Assembly: GCF_024448695.1 (NCBI RefSeq) | Contig: NZ_JAMOHY010000004.1 | Coordinates: 186,001-250,000, forward strand | Length of the DNA: 64,000 nucleotides | From: Stutzerimonas stutzeri | GTDB taxonomy: Bacteria; Pseudomonadota; Gammaproteobacteria; Pseudomonadales; Pseudomonadaceae | Reading direction: 5' to 3' | Shown here: in pieces, positions 18,842-28,123 of the stretch | Layout of the letters: each line of letters begins with the position of its first letter | Numbering within the stretch: position 1 is the stretch's first letter | Notes under the pieces: generated by a model | Told to the model about the DNA's origin: nothing | Database searches by the model: none | Seen by the model: the letters and a program-made list of their open reading frames with translations, nothing else | Position numbers and translations under genes: made by a program

Positions 18842-20242
18842 ATGAAACAGGAACTCGACTTCATGTCGGCGCTGGAAACGCGCGCAGCCATTGCCCACAA
18901 AGAGGTGTCCCCCGTTGAAGTGGTGCAGCGGGCGCTGGAGCGGATGGACGAAACCGAGCCCAGGCTCAACGCCTTCGCCACCCGCACCCCCGAACTGGCG
19001 CTAGCCGCCGCGCGAAAAGCCGAACAAGCAGTGATGGATGGCACATCGCTTGGATTGCTGCATGGCCTCCCCGTTTCGATCAAGGACCTCATCACCGTGG
19101 CCGGGGTGCCCTGCTCCTTCGGCTCCCGTACCCTGGCCGACAATCTCGCAGCGCTGGACGCACCCGCGACCGAGCGGATCAAGGCTGCCGGTGGCTGCAT
19201 CATCGGCAAGACTACAACCAGTGAGTTCGGCTGCAAGGCGGTCGGCGATTCGCCATTAACGGGCATCACCCGTAATCCCTGGGATCTGACCCGGACACCT
19301 GGCGGCTCCAGCGCCGGGGCTGCAGCAAGTGTTGCAGCCGGCGTCAGTGCGCTGGCGCTCGGCACCGATGGCGGTGGCTCGCTACGCATTCCGGCGTCCA
19401 TGACCAACCTCTTCGGGATCAAGGCTCAATTCGGTCGGGTTCCGGTCTTTCCTGCATCCGCCACGCCGACGCTGGCTCATGTGGGGCCTCTGACACGTAC
19501 CGTTCGGGATTCCGCGTTACTGTTGCAGGCCATCGCCGGTTACGACCCACGTGACCCCTTCTCGGTCGCGGGCGCGGTGCCCGACTTTCTCGCCGCTTGC
19601 GATAAGCCGGTCAAAGGGATGCGTATCGCCTGGTCGCCCACCCTGGGCTACGCGAAACCGCTCCCGGAGGTCGTCGAGATAGCCGAACGTGCAGCCCGTG
19701 CATTCGAGGAAATGGGATGCACGCTGGAGCTGGTCGAAAACGTCATGGACGATCCGGGCGAGCTATGGATGGCGGAATTCTATGCGGGCGTAGGGACCAG
19801 GCTGCAGAACGTCCTGCGCGATCAACCAGACTTGATCGACAGCGCCGTTTCCGACGTCTTGGCCGGAGCCCTCGACCAGACGCTCGATGAGTACTATGCC
19901 AAGGTGTTCGCCCGCTATGACTTCCGCGAAAAGATGCGGCAGTTTTTCGGCAAATACGACCTGCTTTTGACGCCCACCATTCCGGTTCCTGCGCCACAGA
20001 TCGGAATGAATGTGCCACCGGAAGTCGCCGGCCGGAATATCGTTTCCTGGGTCTTCTATACCTATCCGTTCAACCTGACCGGGCAACCAGCTGCCTCAGC
20101 ACCTGCGGGGATGACAAAAGACGGGCTACCCGTAGGGCTGCAGATTGTTGGGCCCATGCATGGGGAATGCGCGATTTTTCGTGCGGCAGCGGCGCTGGAA
20201 GAGGCTCGCCCCTGGAGTGAACACAGGCCGAAGGGCTTTTAG
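18842..20242 (+). CDS. Amidase signature family enzyme
   Basis: 466-residue amidase with the complete Ser-cis-Ser-Lys catalytic set: Lys81 (PVSIKDL), cis-Ser156 (GGSSAGAAAS) and nucleophile Ser180 (TDGGGS). The family hydrolyses amides to acid plus ammonia; close relatives include GatA-like and carbamoyl-type hydrolases, so the substrate cannot be named. Length is typical. It starts 12 bp after the GTPase gene, with AGAAGGACATGTC spacing, and is the last gene of the cassette. Together with the cyclase it implies a two-step amide hydrolysis route. Confidence 0.9.
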   Translation: MKQELDFMSALETRAAIAHKEVSPVEVVQRALERMDETEPRLNAFATRTPELALAAARKAEQAVMDGTSLGLLHGLPVSIKDLITVAGVPCSFGSRTLADNLAALDAPATERIKAAGGCIIGKTTTSEFGCKAVGDSPLTGITRNPWDLTRTPGGSSAGAAASVAAGVSALALGTDGGGSLRIPASMTNLFGIKAQFGRVPVFPASATPTLAHVGPLTRTVRDSALLLQAIAGYDPRDPFSVAGAVPDFLAACDKPVKGMRIAWSPTLGYAKPLPEVVEIAERAARAFEEMGCTLELVENVMDDPGELWMAEFYAGVGTRLQNVLRDQPDLIDSAVSDVLAGALDQTLDEYYAKVFARYDFREKMRQFFGKYDLLLTPTIPVPAPQIGMNVPPEVAGRNIVSWVFYTYPFNLTGQPAASAPAGMTKDGLPVGLQIVGPMHGECAIFRAAAALEEARPWSEHRPKGF

Positions 20243-20429
20243 CAGAGCATGGAACTTCGGGCCTCGACTGCCTGGACGATATCCGCAAGGTGCAGCCACA
20301 GCCATCATCCTGCGGGCATCGTTCACAACCAATGAAACGTCACAGTAATCGGGCGAAAAGCCACCTGCCTTCCAACTTCGGTGCGCCAGAGATAGCCCTG
20401 GCCAGCTGCACTGCCAAGCACCAAGCGCC

Positions 20430-20837
20430 TCAGCTCTCCAGCCAGACGTCCCGCGCCCAATGCCAGACGGTTTCCCAGCTTTCGCCGGTCATTTCATGCG
20501 CGTCACCGTCGAACAGCATGACTTCGCCTTCCAGATCGACCACGTAGAAATCGTTGCCGTCCTGGCAGATCGGCAGCAAGTCGCGCTCAACTCCCGCGTC
20601 CCAGGCCAGCGCTGCAACTTCCGGCAGATAGGTGTGCGATTGCGGATCGGTGGCGGTGACGGGTTCCAGCCTCCCATACACCACATCGCTGACCAGCAGC
20701 AGGAACTCGCGCAGGCCGAACGGCAGGTTGATCAGCAGCTCTTCCTCGACCTCCACCAGGCGCTCATCGTCCGGCAACTCCAGCGGTACCGGCACCGGCT
20801 CGTTGAGTTCACGCAGTTGTTCGATCACCTCTTCCAT
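20430..20837 (-). CDS. SMI1/KNR4-like (SUKH) family protein
   Basis: 135-residue acidic protein resembling the SMI1/KNR4 (SUKH) fold: an N-terminal helix with an acidic Leu-rich stretch (EVIEQLRELNEPVPVPLELPDDERLVEVEEEL), then LPFGLREFLLLVSDVVYG and ICQDGNDFYVVDLEGEVMLFDGDA. SUKH proteins are often immunity proteins to contact-dependent or polymorphic toxins; others are cell-wall or housekeeping factors. No toxin gene is adjacent, so the role is open. Start ATG 20837, preceded by GAAGGGGG; the frame extends further upstream without homology. Confidence 0.8.
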   Translation of the reverse strand: MEEVIEQLRELNEPVPVPLELPDDERLVEVEEELLINLPFGLREFLLLVSDVVYGRLEPVTATDPQSHTYLPEVAALAWDAGVERDLLPICQDGNDFYVVDLEGEVMLFDGDAHEMTGESWETVWHWARDVWLES

Positions 20838-21002
20838 ACGGCCCCCTTCACGCCAACAAAGGGCGTTTATACAAGCCAAGACGCGGGCGAACCAGCCCCT
20901 GCGCCGCTTTTATCTGACGGCACCGCCTATCGACAAGAGCCCGTCGCATCAGAACCTGCTCAAGCACAGCAACTGGCCACGGTCGGGCTCGCCCGGCAGA
21001 AC

Positions 21003-21992
21003 TCAGCTCGCCACCCGGGAGTGCCGTTCCAGCGGACGGAAGTACAGCGTCTCGCCGCGCTGTGCGCCCAGCAAGCTGGCGTGATCGTTGGCGACTTCGA
21101 CCTCGATCGGCTCGGCCTGGCTGGCGAGCCGAAGCGTCACCCGCGTGGTCGCGCCCAGCGGACGGATATCGCGCACTTCGCCGGCCTGGTAATCAGCCTG
21201 GATGACCCGACTCAAGGACACTTCGTGAGGGCGGAACAGCACGGAGTGGTCGCCGTCCAACTGTAGCCGATTGGCGTCTCCGAGGAAGTGATAGACGAAA
21301 TCGCTGGCCGGGTTCTGGTAAACCTCTGCCGGCGTGCCGATCTGTTCGATCACACCCTTGTTCATCACCACGATGCGGTCGGCCACCTCCATCGCCTCCT
21401 CCTGGTCGTGGGTGACGAACACGGAGGTGAGGTGCACATCCTCGTGCAACCGGGCAAGCCAGCGACGCAGTTCCTTGCGCACCTTGGCATCCAGCGCGCC
21501 GAAGGGTTCGTCGAGCAGCAGCACCTTGGGCTCCACCGCCAGCGCACGCGCCAGGGCGATGCGCTGGCGCTGGCCACCGGAGAGTTGCTCGGGGTAGCGG
21601 TCGGCGAGCCAATCGAGCTGCACCAGGCCGAGCAGTTCGTGGACCTTCTGGGCGATCACCGTTTCGCTCGGGCGCTGCTTCTTGGGCTTCATGCGCAGAC
21701 CGAAGGCAACGTTGTCGAACACCGTCATGTGGCGGAACAGCGCGTAATGCTGGAAGACGAAGCCGACGTTGCGGTCGCGTACATCGTGGCTGGAGACGTC
21801 CTCGCCGTGGAACACGATGCTGCCGGTGTCCGGCGTTTCCAGGCCGGCGATGATGCGCAGCAGGCTGGTCTTGCCGCAGCCGGACGGGCCCAGCAATGCC
21901 ACCAGCTCACCGCTCTGGATGTTGAGGTCTATGTCGTTCAGTGCCTGAAACTGCCCGAAGCGCTTGTTGACGTTGCTGATTTCAATACTCAT
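21003..21992 (-). CDS. cysA: Sulfate/thiosulfate ABC transporter ATP-binding protein CysA
   Basis: ATPase of the sulfate/thiosulfate importer. Seen: 329 residues with Walker [10 protein letters not shown] (about 35-43), Q-loop [13 protein letters not shown] signature [15 protein letters not shown], Walker [13 protein letters not shown], switch His VTHD, and a C-terminal TOBE-like domain ([10 protein letters not shown]). It begins 4 bp after the cysW stop. Last gene of sbp-cysT-cysW-cysA on the minus strand. The pathway feeds sulfur assimilation to cysteine; the family is normally CysB-controlled. Confidence 0.96.
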   Translation of the reverse strand: MSIEISNVNKRFGQFQALNDIDLNIQSGELVALLGPSGCGKTSLLRIIAGLETPDTGSIVFHGEDVSSHDVRDRNVGFVFQHYALFRHMTVFDNVAFGLRMKPKKQRPSETVIAQKVHELLGLVQLDWLADRYPEQLSGGQRQRIALARALAVEPKVLLLDEPFGALDAKVRKELRRWLARLHEDVHLTSVFVTHDQEEAMEVADRIVVMNKGVIEQIGTPAEVYQNPASDFVYHFLGDANRLQLDGDHSVLFRPHEVSLSRVIQADYQAGEVRDIRPLGATTRVTLRLASQAEPIEVEVANDHASLLGAQRGETLYFRPLERHSRVAS

Positions 21993-21996
21993 GGCT

Positions 21997-22872
21997 TCAT
22001 TCCTCGGCCTTGGCGTTCCGGCGCTCGATGCGCGACTCGCTCCACTGCTTGAGCAGCAGAATTAGCAGCGCCAGCGCCAGCAGCAGGCTGGCCACGCTGA
22101 ACGCGGCGACATGGTTGTATTCGTTGTAGAGAATCTCGACGTGCAGCGGCAGGGTGTTGGTCAGTCCGCGGATATGCCCGGACACCACCGATACCGCACC
22201 GAACTCGCCCATCGCCCTTGCGGTACAGAGCACCACGCCATAGATCAGGCCCCATTTGATGTTCGGCAGGGTGATGTGCCAGAACATTTGCCAGCCGCTG
22301 GCGCCGAGCAGCCGTGCGGCTTCTTCCTCGGTGGTGCCCTGTTCCTGCATCAGCGGGATCAACTCACGGGCGACGAAGGGCACGGTGACGAACAGCGTGG
22401 CCAGCACGATGCCAGGCACGGCAAAAATGATCTGGATATCGCGATCACTCAACCACTCGCCGAAATAGCCCTGGGCGCCAAACAGCAGCACGTAGATCAG
22501 ACCGGCGATCACTGGCGATACCGAGAACGGCAGGTCGATCAGCGTGACCAGGATGCTCTTGCCGCGGAATTCGTACTTGCTCACGCACCAGGCGGCGGCG
22601 ACCCCGAACACCAGGTTGAGCGGCACTGAAATACCCACGGCGATCAGTGTCAGCTTCAGCGCAGCAAGGGCGTCTGGCTCGAAGATCGCCTCGAAGAAGG
22701 TGCCGAAACCCAGCTTCAACGCCTCACTGACGACGATCACCAGCGGCAGCAGCAGGAACAGCGCGAACACCAGCCAGGCGGCAAGGATCAGCAAGCGGCG
22801 CCCGAGGGCATTGCCGCGTCGCGCCGCGTTGGCGGAGGTGCTGGCTGTCGCGGTTAGCGAAACAGAAGACAT
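21997..22872 (-). CDS. cysW: Sulfate ABC transporter permease CysW
   Basis: Second inner-membrane permease of the sulfate/thiosulfate importer. Seen: 291 residues, six hydrophobic helices, and the permease-ATPase coupling motif [28 protein letters not shown] near residue 190, typical of CysW. It follows cysT after a 10-bp gap. Pairs with CysT to form the channel energised by CysA. Confidence 0.95.
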   Translation of the reverse strand: MSSVSLTATASTSANAARRGNALGRRLLILAAWLVFALFLLLPLVIVVSEALKLGFGTFFEAIFEPDALAALKLTLIAVGISVPLNLVFGVAAAWCVSKYEFRGKSILVTLIDLPFSVSPVIAGLIYVLLFGAQGYFGEWLSDRDIQIIFAVPGIVLATLFVTVPFVARELIPLMQEQGTTEEEAARLLGASGWQMFWHITLPNIKWGLIYGVVLCTARAMGEFGAVSVVSGHIRGLTNTLPLHVEILYNEYNHVAAFSVASLLLALALLILLLKQWSESRIERRNAKAEE

Positions 22873-22882
22873 GGCGACCTCC

Positions 22883-23701
22883 TTAAGGGTGCGAGATGCG
22901 GCGCTGCAGCAGGTTGATCAGCAGCAGCAGGATGAAGGACACCACCAGCATCAGCACGCCGATGGCCGTGGCGCCGGCGTAGTCGTACTGGTCCAGCTTG
23001 ACCATGATCAGCAGCGGCAGGATCTCGGTCTTCATCGGCATGTTGCCGGCGATGAAGATCACCGAGCCGTACTCGCCGACGCCGCGGGCAAAGGCCAGCG
23101 CAAAGCCGGTCAGCCAGGCCGGCAGCAACGCCGGCAGCAACACATGGCGGGCCACCTGCAGCGGGCGAGCACCCAGGCAAGCCGCGGCCTCTTCGACCTC
23201 GCGGGGAATATCAGCCAGCACCGGCTGCAGCGTGCGCACCACGAACGGTAGCGTGACGAAGGTCAGTGCCAGGGTGATGCCCAGCGGGCTGTAGGCGATC
23301 TTGAAGCCCATCGCCGTAGCCCACTGGCCGACCAGGCCGCTGGGTGCGTAGAGCGCGGTCAGGGCGATGCCGGCGACGGCAGTCGGCAAGGCGAATGGCA
23401 GGTCGATCATCGCCTCGATGATCTTGCGACCGGGGAACCGATAGCGCACCAGCACCCAGGCCAGCAGGGTGCCGATGACGCCGTTGAGCAGCGCTGCGAC
23501 AAAGGCGGTGCCGAAACTGAGCTTGAGCGCCGCCAGCACGCGCGGCGCGCTGATGATGGCGATGAACTGGTCCCAGGTCAGTTCGGTGGTCTTGAGGAAC
23601 AGCGCACCCAGGGGAATCAGCACTAACAGGCTGAGGTACACCAGGGTGTAACCCAGCGTCAGTCCGAAGCCGGGGATGACGGAGGAAGAGCGACTAGACA
23701 T
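22883..23701 (-). CDS. cysT: Sulfate ABC transporter permease CysT
   Basis: First inner-membrane permease of the sulfate/thiosulfate importer (also named CysU). Seen: 272 residues with six hydrophobic helices and the EAA coupling loop [31 protein letters not shown] near residues 165-195. The start at 23701 gives [19 protein letters not shown], the common CysT opening. A 279-bp gap filled with two repeat elements separates it from sbp upstream. Confidence 0.95.
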   Translation of the reverse strand: MSSRSSSVIPGFGLTLGYTLVYLSLLVLIPLGALFLKTTELTWDQFIAIISAPRVLAALKLSFGTAFVAALLNGVIGTLLAWVLVRYRFPGRKIIEAMIDLPFALPTAVAGIALTALYAPSGLVGQWATAMGFKIAYSPLGITLALTFVTLPFVVRTLQPVLADIPREVEEAAACLGARPLQVARHVLLPALLPAWLTGFALAFARGVGEYGSVIFIAGNMPMKTEILPLLIMVKLDQYDYAGATAIGVLMLVVSFILLLLINLLQRRISHP

Positions 23702-23759
23702 TCTTTAGGCTCGGTCTGGTTGAGCATGGAGTCCGGCTGAAACATCGCGAGCGCAGCGC

Positions 23760-23842
23760 GTAGGGTGGAAGTCGCTTTTTACTTCCACCAAAGGCGTCCT
23801 CGCGGGGTCGATGGTGGATCGGTAAAGCGTGATCCACCCTAC
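23760..23842. repeat. GTAGGGTGGA repeat element 1 (sbp-cysT gap)
   Basis: 83-bp element bounded by GTAGGGTGGAAG and ATCCACCCTAC. It contains two hairpins in series: GGTGGAAGT...ACTTCCACC and GGTGGATC...GATCCACC. Almost the same element recurs at 23889-23970, with about 25 bp of shared flank on the left (from 23734 and 23863). It resembles the dispersed GTAGGGTGGA intergenic repeats of pseudomonads. Confidence 0.85.
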
Positions 23843-23888
23843 GAACTATTCGAGCAATGTGTCGGCTGAAGCGTCGCGAGCGCAGCGT

Positions 23889-23970
23889 GTAGGGTGGAAG
23901 TCGCCTTTCACTTCCACCACCGGCACCTCGCGGCGTCGATGGCGGATCGGTGAAGCGTGATCCACCCTAC
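23889..23970. repeat. GTAGGGTGGA repeat element 2 (sbp-cysT gap)
   Basis: 82-bp second copy, direct orientation relative to element 1, about 129 bp downstream of it. Same pair of hairpins. It ends 10 bp from the sbp stop codon, so it lies in the sbp-cysT transcript and could stabilise the sbp message 3' end or reduce read-through into cysTWA (inference). Confidence 0.85.
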
Positions 23971-23980
23971 GAACGACGGC

Positions 23981-24979
23981 TTACTGCGCCGAATAGATCT
24001 GATCGAACACGCCGCCGTCGTTGAAGAACTTCGGTTGCGCAACCTTCCAGCCGCCGAAGTCCTCGTCGATGGTGACCAGCTTCAATGCCGGGAACTGATC
24101 CTTGAACTCCGCCGCCACGGTTTCATTACGCGGACGGTAGAAGTTCTTCGCGGCGATGCGCTGGCCTTCCTCGCTGTACAAGTAGTTCAGGTAGGCTTCG
24201 GCGACTTCGCGGGTGCCCTTGCGCTCGACGTTCTTGTCGACCACGGCGACTGGCGGCTCGGCGAGGATCGACAGCGACGGCACGACAATCTCGAAGTTCT
24301 CGCCACCCTGCTCCTTGAGCGCCAGGAAGGCTTCGTTTTCCCAGGCCAGCAGCACATCGCCGATCTGGTTGTTGACGAAGGTGATGGTCGAGCCGCGGGC
24401 GCCGGTATCCAGTACCGGAACGTTCTTGTAGAGCTTGTCGACGAAGGCCTGCGCCTGCTCATCGCTGCCGTACTTCTGCTGGGCAGAGGCCCAGGCGGCC
24501 AGGAAGTTCCAGCGCGCGCCACCAGAGGTTTTCGGGTTCGGCGTGATCACCTCGACGCCCGGCTTGACCAGGTCTTCCCAGTCCTTGATGCCTTCGGGGT
24601 TGCCCTTGCGCACCAGGAACACGATGGTCGAGGTGTACGGCGTGCTGGCCTGCGGCAGGCGGGACTGCCAATCCTCGGGAATCAGCTTGCCGAGCTTGTG
24701 CAGCTCGTCGATGTCGCCGGCCAGAGCCAGGGTCACCACATCGGCACGCAATCCATCAATAACGGCGCGGGCCTGCTTGCCCGAGCCACCATGGGACTGC
24801 TGGACCTTGATCGGTTCGTGGCCTCCGGCCTGCCAGTGCTTGTTGAAAGCGTTGTTGAATTCCACGTAGAGCTCGCGCGTCGGATCGTAGGACACGTTGA
24901 GCAGGGAGTCGGCGGCCACGGCTGGTCCGACGATGAGTGCGCTGGCCAGGGCGGCGAGCGTGAAGTAACGAATGGACAT
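23981..24979 (-). CDS. sbp: Periplasmic sulfate-binding protein
   Basis: 332-residue periplasmic receptor of the sulfate ABC importer. Seen: signal peptide [23 protein letters not shown], then the sulfate-binding family features [58 protein letters not shown] and the C-terminal [12 protein letters not shown]. The ATG at 24979 with AGGAGCTGCAC upstream is preferred to a longer in-frame start at 25039, which would bury the signal peptide. oscA lies upstream on the same strand and cysTWA downstream. Confidence 0.95.
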   Translation of the reverse strand: MSIRYFTLAALASALIVGPAVAADSLLNVSYDPTRELYVEFNNAFNKHWQAGGHEPIKVQQSHGGSGKQARAVIDGLRADVVTLALAGDIDELHKLGKLIPEDWQSRLPQASTPYTSTIVFLVRKGNPEGIKDWEDLVKPGVEVITPNPKTSGGARWNFLAAWASAQQKYGSDEQAQAFVDKLYKNVPVLDTGARGSTITFVNNQIGDVLLAWENEAFLALKEQGGENFEIVVPSLSILAEPPVAVVDKNVERKGTREVAEAYLNYLYSEEGQRIAAKNFYRPRNETVAAEFKDQFPALKLVTIDEDFGGWKVAQPKFFNDGGVFDQIYSAQ

Positions 24980-25144
24980 GTGCAGCTCCTGAAAAAACCT
25001 GGTTCTGTTTTGGCGGTAACGGTTCAGGGTGTTGGGCAATCAACTCCGCATTCGCGGGCGACAGCTGCAGTACCGGTGCGTGTTCATGGTCTTGGTCTCA
25101 TGGTCACGCCCTCCGGTGGTCCAGTCGGGCTTGGGGTTGATGGA

Positions 25145-25324
25145 TCAGGAATTCTTGGCGGTCGGCTGCAGGCGGAATTTTTCCTTGCGCTCGATCTGCA
25201 CGACCTGCCCGTTGTGTACGGTGACTTCCACCGAACCAAACTTGAGGCCATTCAGCGCGGCGTGGATTTCGCGCAGGATGCTGGCTTCGTCCTGACCTTC
25301 GAGGTTGCGAATGGTTGCGGTCAT
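25145..25324 (-). CDS. oscA: OscA-like DUF2292 small protein
   Basis: 59-residue protein (start MTATIRNLEGQDEASI, end FRLQPTAKNS) matching the DUF2292 family, which is known as OscA in Pseudomonas. There it lies next to sbp and is needed for growth on organosulfur compounds and for chromate tolerance. The central segment reads ALNGLKFGSVEVTVHNGQVVQIERKEK. It is on the same strand as sbp, 165 bp upstream, so it probably belongs to the same sulfur-starvation unit. Stop at 25145-25147. Confidence 0.88.
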   Translation of the reverse strand: MTATIRNLEGQDEASILREIHAALNGLKFGSVEVTVHNGQVVQIERKEKFRLQPTAKNS

Positions 25325-25568
25325 TTTCTATCTCCGTGAAAGCCTCATGACGGCCAGGACAGCCGTAGCCAGTGAGGCGTGGAGCGGATATTAAGCAGCG
25401 GAAGAATATTCTTAAAAATACTGTTTAAGAACATTTATAGATTATTTGGGAATATGTGAGCTGGAACGAAATTCCGCACAAATTGCATAAGCAAAGAATT
25501 TCTTATTCTTTTTAAGAAAATATCCTGCTGGCTAGACTGGCCGCCATCAACGTGCAGGAGGCGCCGAC
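25325..25568. promoter_or_regulatory. AT-rich divergent promoter region, oscA / RBBP9-like gene (probable CysB control)
   Basis: 244 bp between divergent genes. The stretch 25394-25532 is strikingly AT-rich with repeated ATTCTTA/TAAGAA-type blocks (for example at 25408-25416, 25423-25430 and 25513-25524). LysR-type CysB binds AT-rich upstream regions of sulfate genes, so this is the likely control region for oscA-sbp-cysTWA. Site assignment is inference. Confidence 0.45.
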
Positions 25569-26159
25569 ATGCGCAGTGAATCCATACGCTATCTCATCGT
25601 GCCAGGCTGGCACGGCTCACCCGAAGACCATTGGCAAAGCCACTGGCAGCGCACCTTGCCAAACAGCGCGCGGGTCGAGCAGGCTGACTGGCTGACGCCC
25701 CGGCGCGAGGATTGGGTTGCCGAACTGGAGCGCTGCGTATCCGCCAGTACCCAGCCAGTGATTCTTGTGGCGCACAGTCTGGGCTGCATCACCGTCGCGC
25801 ATTGGGCGGCGCAGGCGGCGCAGGCGACGCCGGCACGGGTACGCCGGGTACGCGGTGCCCTGCTGGTCGCCCCAGCCGATGTGGAGCGCAGCAATTGCCC
25901 GGAGCCGTTGCGCAATTTCGCGCCGCTTCCCCGCCAGCCGTTGCCCTTTGCCAGCCAGTTGATCGGTTCCGACAACGACAGCGCCGCCAGCGCCGGGCGC
26001 ACTGTAGAGCTGGGCCACGGCTGGGGCAGCGAAATCGTGATACTCGCCGACGCCGGGCATATCAATGTGACGTCCGGGCATCACCGCTGGGAGCAGGGTT
26101 TCGCCTACCTGTACCGCTTGCAGAGCCGTATTGAGCGCAATGACCGCAGGTGCGCCTGA
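25569..26159 (+). CDS. RBBP9/YdeN-family alpha/beta hydrolase
   Basis: 196-residue serine hydrolase of the RBBP9/YdeN type. Seen: N-terminal strand YLIVPGWHGSPEDHWQSHW, nucleophile elbow AHSLG (Ser70), acid GSDND (Asp135 or 137) and catalytic His164 in ADAGHIN. RBBP9-like enzymes are small carboxylesterases or peptidases with poorly known substrates. It is divergent from oscA and could share its sulfur-responsive control region. Start ATG 25569 with AGGAGG upstream. Confidence 0.9.
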   Translation: MRSESIRYLIVPGWHGSPEDHWQSHWQRTLPNSARVEQADWLTPRREDWVAELERCVSASTQPVILVAHSLGCITVAHWAAQAAQATPARVRRVRGALLVAPADVERSNCPEPLRNFAPLPRQPLPFASQLIGSDNDSAASAGRTVELGHGWGSEIVILADAGHINVTSGHHRWEQGFAYLYRLQSRIERNDRRCA

Positions 26160-26384
26160 AGCGCAGCGCCAGCTGTTGTGCTGCAACCTTGACCGAGACG
26201 CCGAGCGGGTTATATCGAGTGGACCTTTCGCCGGCGCCTGGCGCTTACTTATCGAATACCTGGGCTTGCCATTGCTAAACTGAGCGACGATCAGTGTTGT
26301 GAGGCGGGAACGACCGGAACAGCTTCGGTTCATTTCCCGTCTGTTCCGCACAATACCCGCCAACGGCGTATTCAAGGAGTTTCC

Positions 26385-27362
26385 ATGTCCGACAAGCTCG
26401 ACAGCCAGTCCCCGGATCGCGATGCATGTGCGCAAGAGGCATCGTCCAACCCGATGTCCTGGCACCTGGAGCAGATCGTCGGCGAACTGCGCGCGGCCCG
26501 TACCGAATGGCGCGTCAGCACCGGGCGTGCCCGCGAGCTGGGGAGCCGCGAGCTGCCGTCACGCCAGGCGCTGGAATGCATCTTCTCCGACCTGCGTGGC
26601 GCGCTCTTTCCGATGCGCCTGGGTCCAAGCGACCTGCGCCTGGAGAGCGAAGACTTCTACGTCGGTCATACATTGAACAATGCGCTGAACAGCCTGCTCT
26701 GCCAGGTACGCCTGGAGTTGCGCTATGCCGCCCGCCAGCGCGGCGAGCCAGAGGCCGGCAGTGACGCCGGCGCGGTGCAGATCGTGCGCGACTTTGCCGC
26801 CGCCCTGCCGCAGATGCGCCGGCTGCTCGACAGCGACGTCACCGCCGCCTACGCCGGCGACCCTGCGGCACGCAGCGTCGACGAAGTGCTGCTGTGCTAT
26901 CCGGGGATTCTTGCGGTTATCCATCACCGTCTCGCCCACCATCTATACGCCGCCGGCCTGCCGTTATTGGCGCGCATCGGCGCGGAAATCGCTCACTCCG
27001 CCACCGGCATCGACATTCACCCTGGCGCGCAGATTGGCGGCAGCTTTTTCATCGACCACGGCACGGGCGTAGTCATCGGCGAAACGGCGATCATCGGCAA
27101 TCGGGTGCGTATCTACCAGGCCGTTACCCTTGGCGCCAAACGCTTCACCTCGGACGAAACCGGCCAGCTGCACAAGGGCCGCGCGCGCCATCCGATCGTC
27201 GAGGACGATGTGGTGATCTATGCCGGCGCGACCATTCTGGGTCGCATCACCATCGGCCAGGGTTCCACTATCGGTGGCAACGTCTGGCTCACGCGCAGCA
27301 TCCCGCCAGGCAGCAACATCACCCAGGCCGGCCTGCAGCATCAGAAGCGGGATGACGCCTGA
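26385..27362 (+). CDS. cysE: Serine O-acetyltransferase (EpsC/SrpH type)
   Basis: 325-residue serine acetyltransferase, which makes O-acetylserine from serine and acetyl-CoA, the carbon acceptor for sulfide in cysteine synthesis. Seen: a long helical N-terminal region, then EIAHSATGIDIHPGAQIGGSFFIDHGTGVVIGETA and further hexapeptide (left-handed beta helix) repeats to the C-terminus (ARHPIVEDDVVIYAGATILGRITIGQGSTIGGNVWL). The long N-terminus fits the EpsC/SrpH branch rather than short CysE. It lies near the sulfate uptake operon, so function and location agree. cysE is the family name; epsC may be used instead. Confidence 0.87.
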   Translation: MSDKLDSQSPDRDACAQEASSNPMSWHLEQIVGELRAARTEWRVSTGRARELGSRELPSRQALECIFSDLRGALFPMRLGPSDLRLESEDFYVGHTLNNALNSLLCQVRLELRYAARQRGEPEAGSDAGAVQIVRDFAAALPQMRRLLDSDVTAAYAGDPAARSVDEVLLCYPGILAVIHHRLAHHLYAAGLPLLARIGAEIAHSATGIDIHPGAQIGGSFFIDHGTGVVIGETAIIGNRVRIYQAVTLGAKRFTSDETGQLHKGRARHPIVEDDVVIYAGATILGRITIGQGSTIGGNVWLTRSIPPGSNITQAGLQHQKRDDA

Positions 27363-27367
27363 CAACC

Positions 27368-28111
27368 ATGTCCGCCAACTCGCTCTATACCGACCTGTCG
27401 GGCTACTACGATCTGATGTGCGACGGCATCGACTACCGTGCGCAAAGCGACGCTGCACGCAGGTTGCATCAGATATTCGGTAACCAGGGCACACGCCACC
27501 TGGACCTGGCGTGTGGCACCGGGCCGCATATTCGGCATTTCCTTGATTCCGGTTACCGAAGCAGCGGGCTGGACATCAATCAGCCCATGCTGGACATCGC
27601 CCGGCTGCGTTGCCCGGAAGCCCAGTTCTCATTGCAGGACATGGGCAACTTCAAGGTTGATGAGGCCTTCGATCTGATCACCTGCTTCCTGTATTCCATC
27701 CACTACAACAACGGTCTGGACACGCTGCGCGCGTGCATGGCCAGCGTGCATGCGGCGCTCGATGAAAACGGTGTGTTCTGCTTCAACACCGTGGACAAGC
27801 ACAGGATCGACAACACCTCATTCACGCGCCATGCCGCCGAGCACGACAACAGCCGCTTCATGTTCACCTCCGGCTGGCATTACGGCGGCTCCGGTGACCG
27901 GCAGACCCTGAAACTCGCCATTGAAAAGACCACCCGGGGCGTCACGCAAACCTGGCAGGACGAACACGCCATGGTCGCCACAGGCTTCGACGAGCTGCAG
28001 GAACTGTTGCAGCCCTTGTTCGATGTGCATGTGTTTGAGCATGACTATGAAAAGATCACCCCCTGGGATAGGGCTTCCGGCAACGCCCTGTTTGTTTGCG
28101 TAAAGATCTGA
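27368..28111 (+). CDS. Class I SAM-dependent methyltransferase
   Basis: 247-residue methyltransferase. Seen: motif I HLDLACGTGPHIRHF near residues 45-58, acidic loop SGLDINQPMLDIAR, motif LQDMGNF and post-motif FDLITCFLYSIHYN. Its start is 5 bp after the serine acetyltransferase stop, so they are probably co-transcribed. The substrate is unknown; the fold is of the Methyltransf_25/11 type used on small molecules. A role linked to sulfur amino acids is only a guess. Confidence 0.82.
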   Translation: MSANSLYTDLSGYYDLMCDGIDYRAQSDAARRLHQIFGNQGTRHLDLACGTGPHIRHFLDSGYRSSGLDINQPMLDIARLRCPEAQFSLQDMGNFKVDEAFDLITCFLYSIHYNNGLDTLRACMASVHAALDENGVFCFNTVDKHRIDNTSFTRHAAEHDNSRFMFTSGWHYGGSGDRQTLKLAIEKTTRGVTQTWQDEHAMVATGFDELQELLQPLFDVHVFEHDYEKITPWDRASGNALFVCVKI

Positions 28112-28123
28112 CCGCAAACCCCG

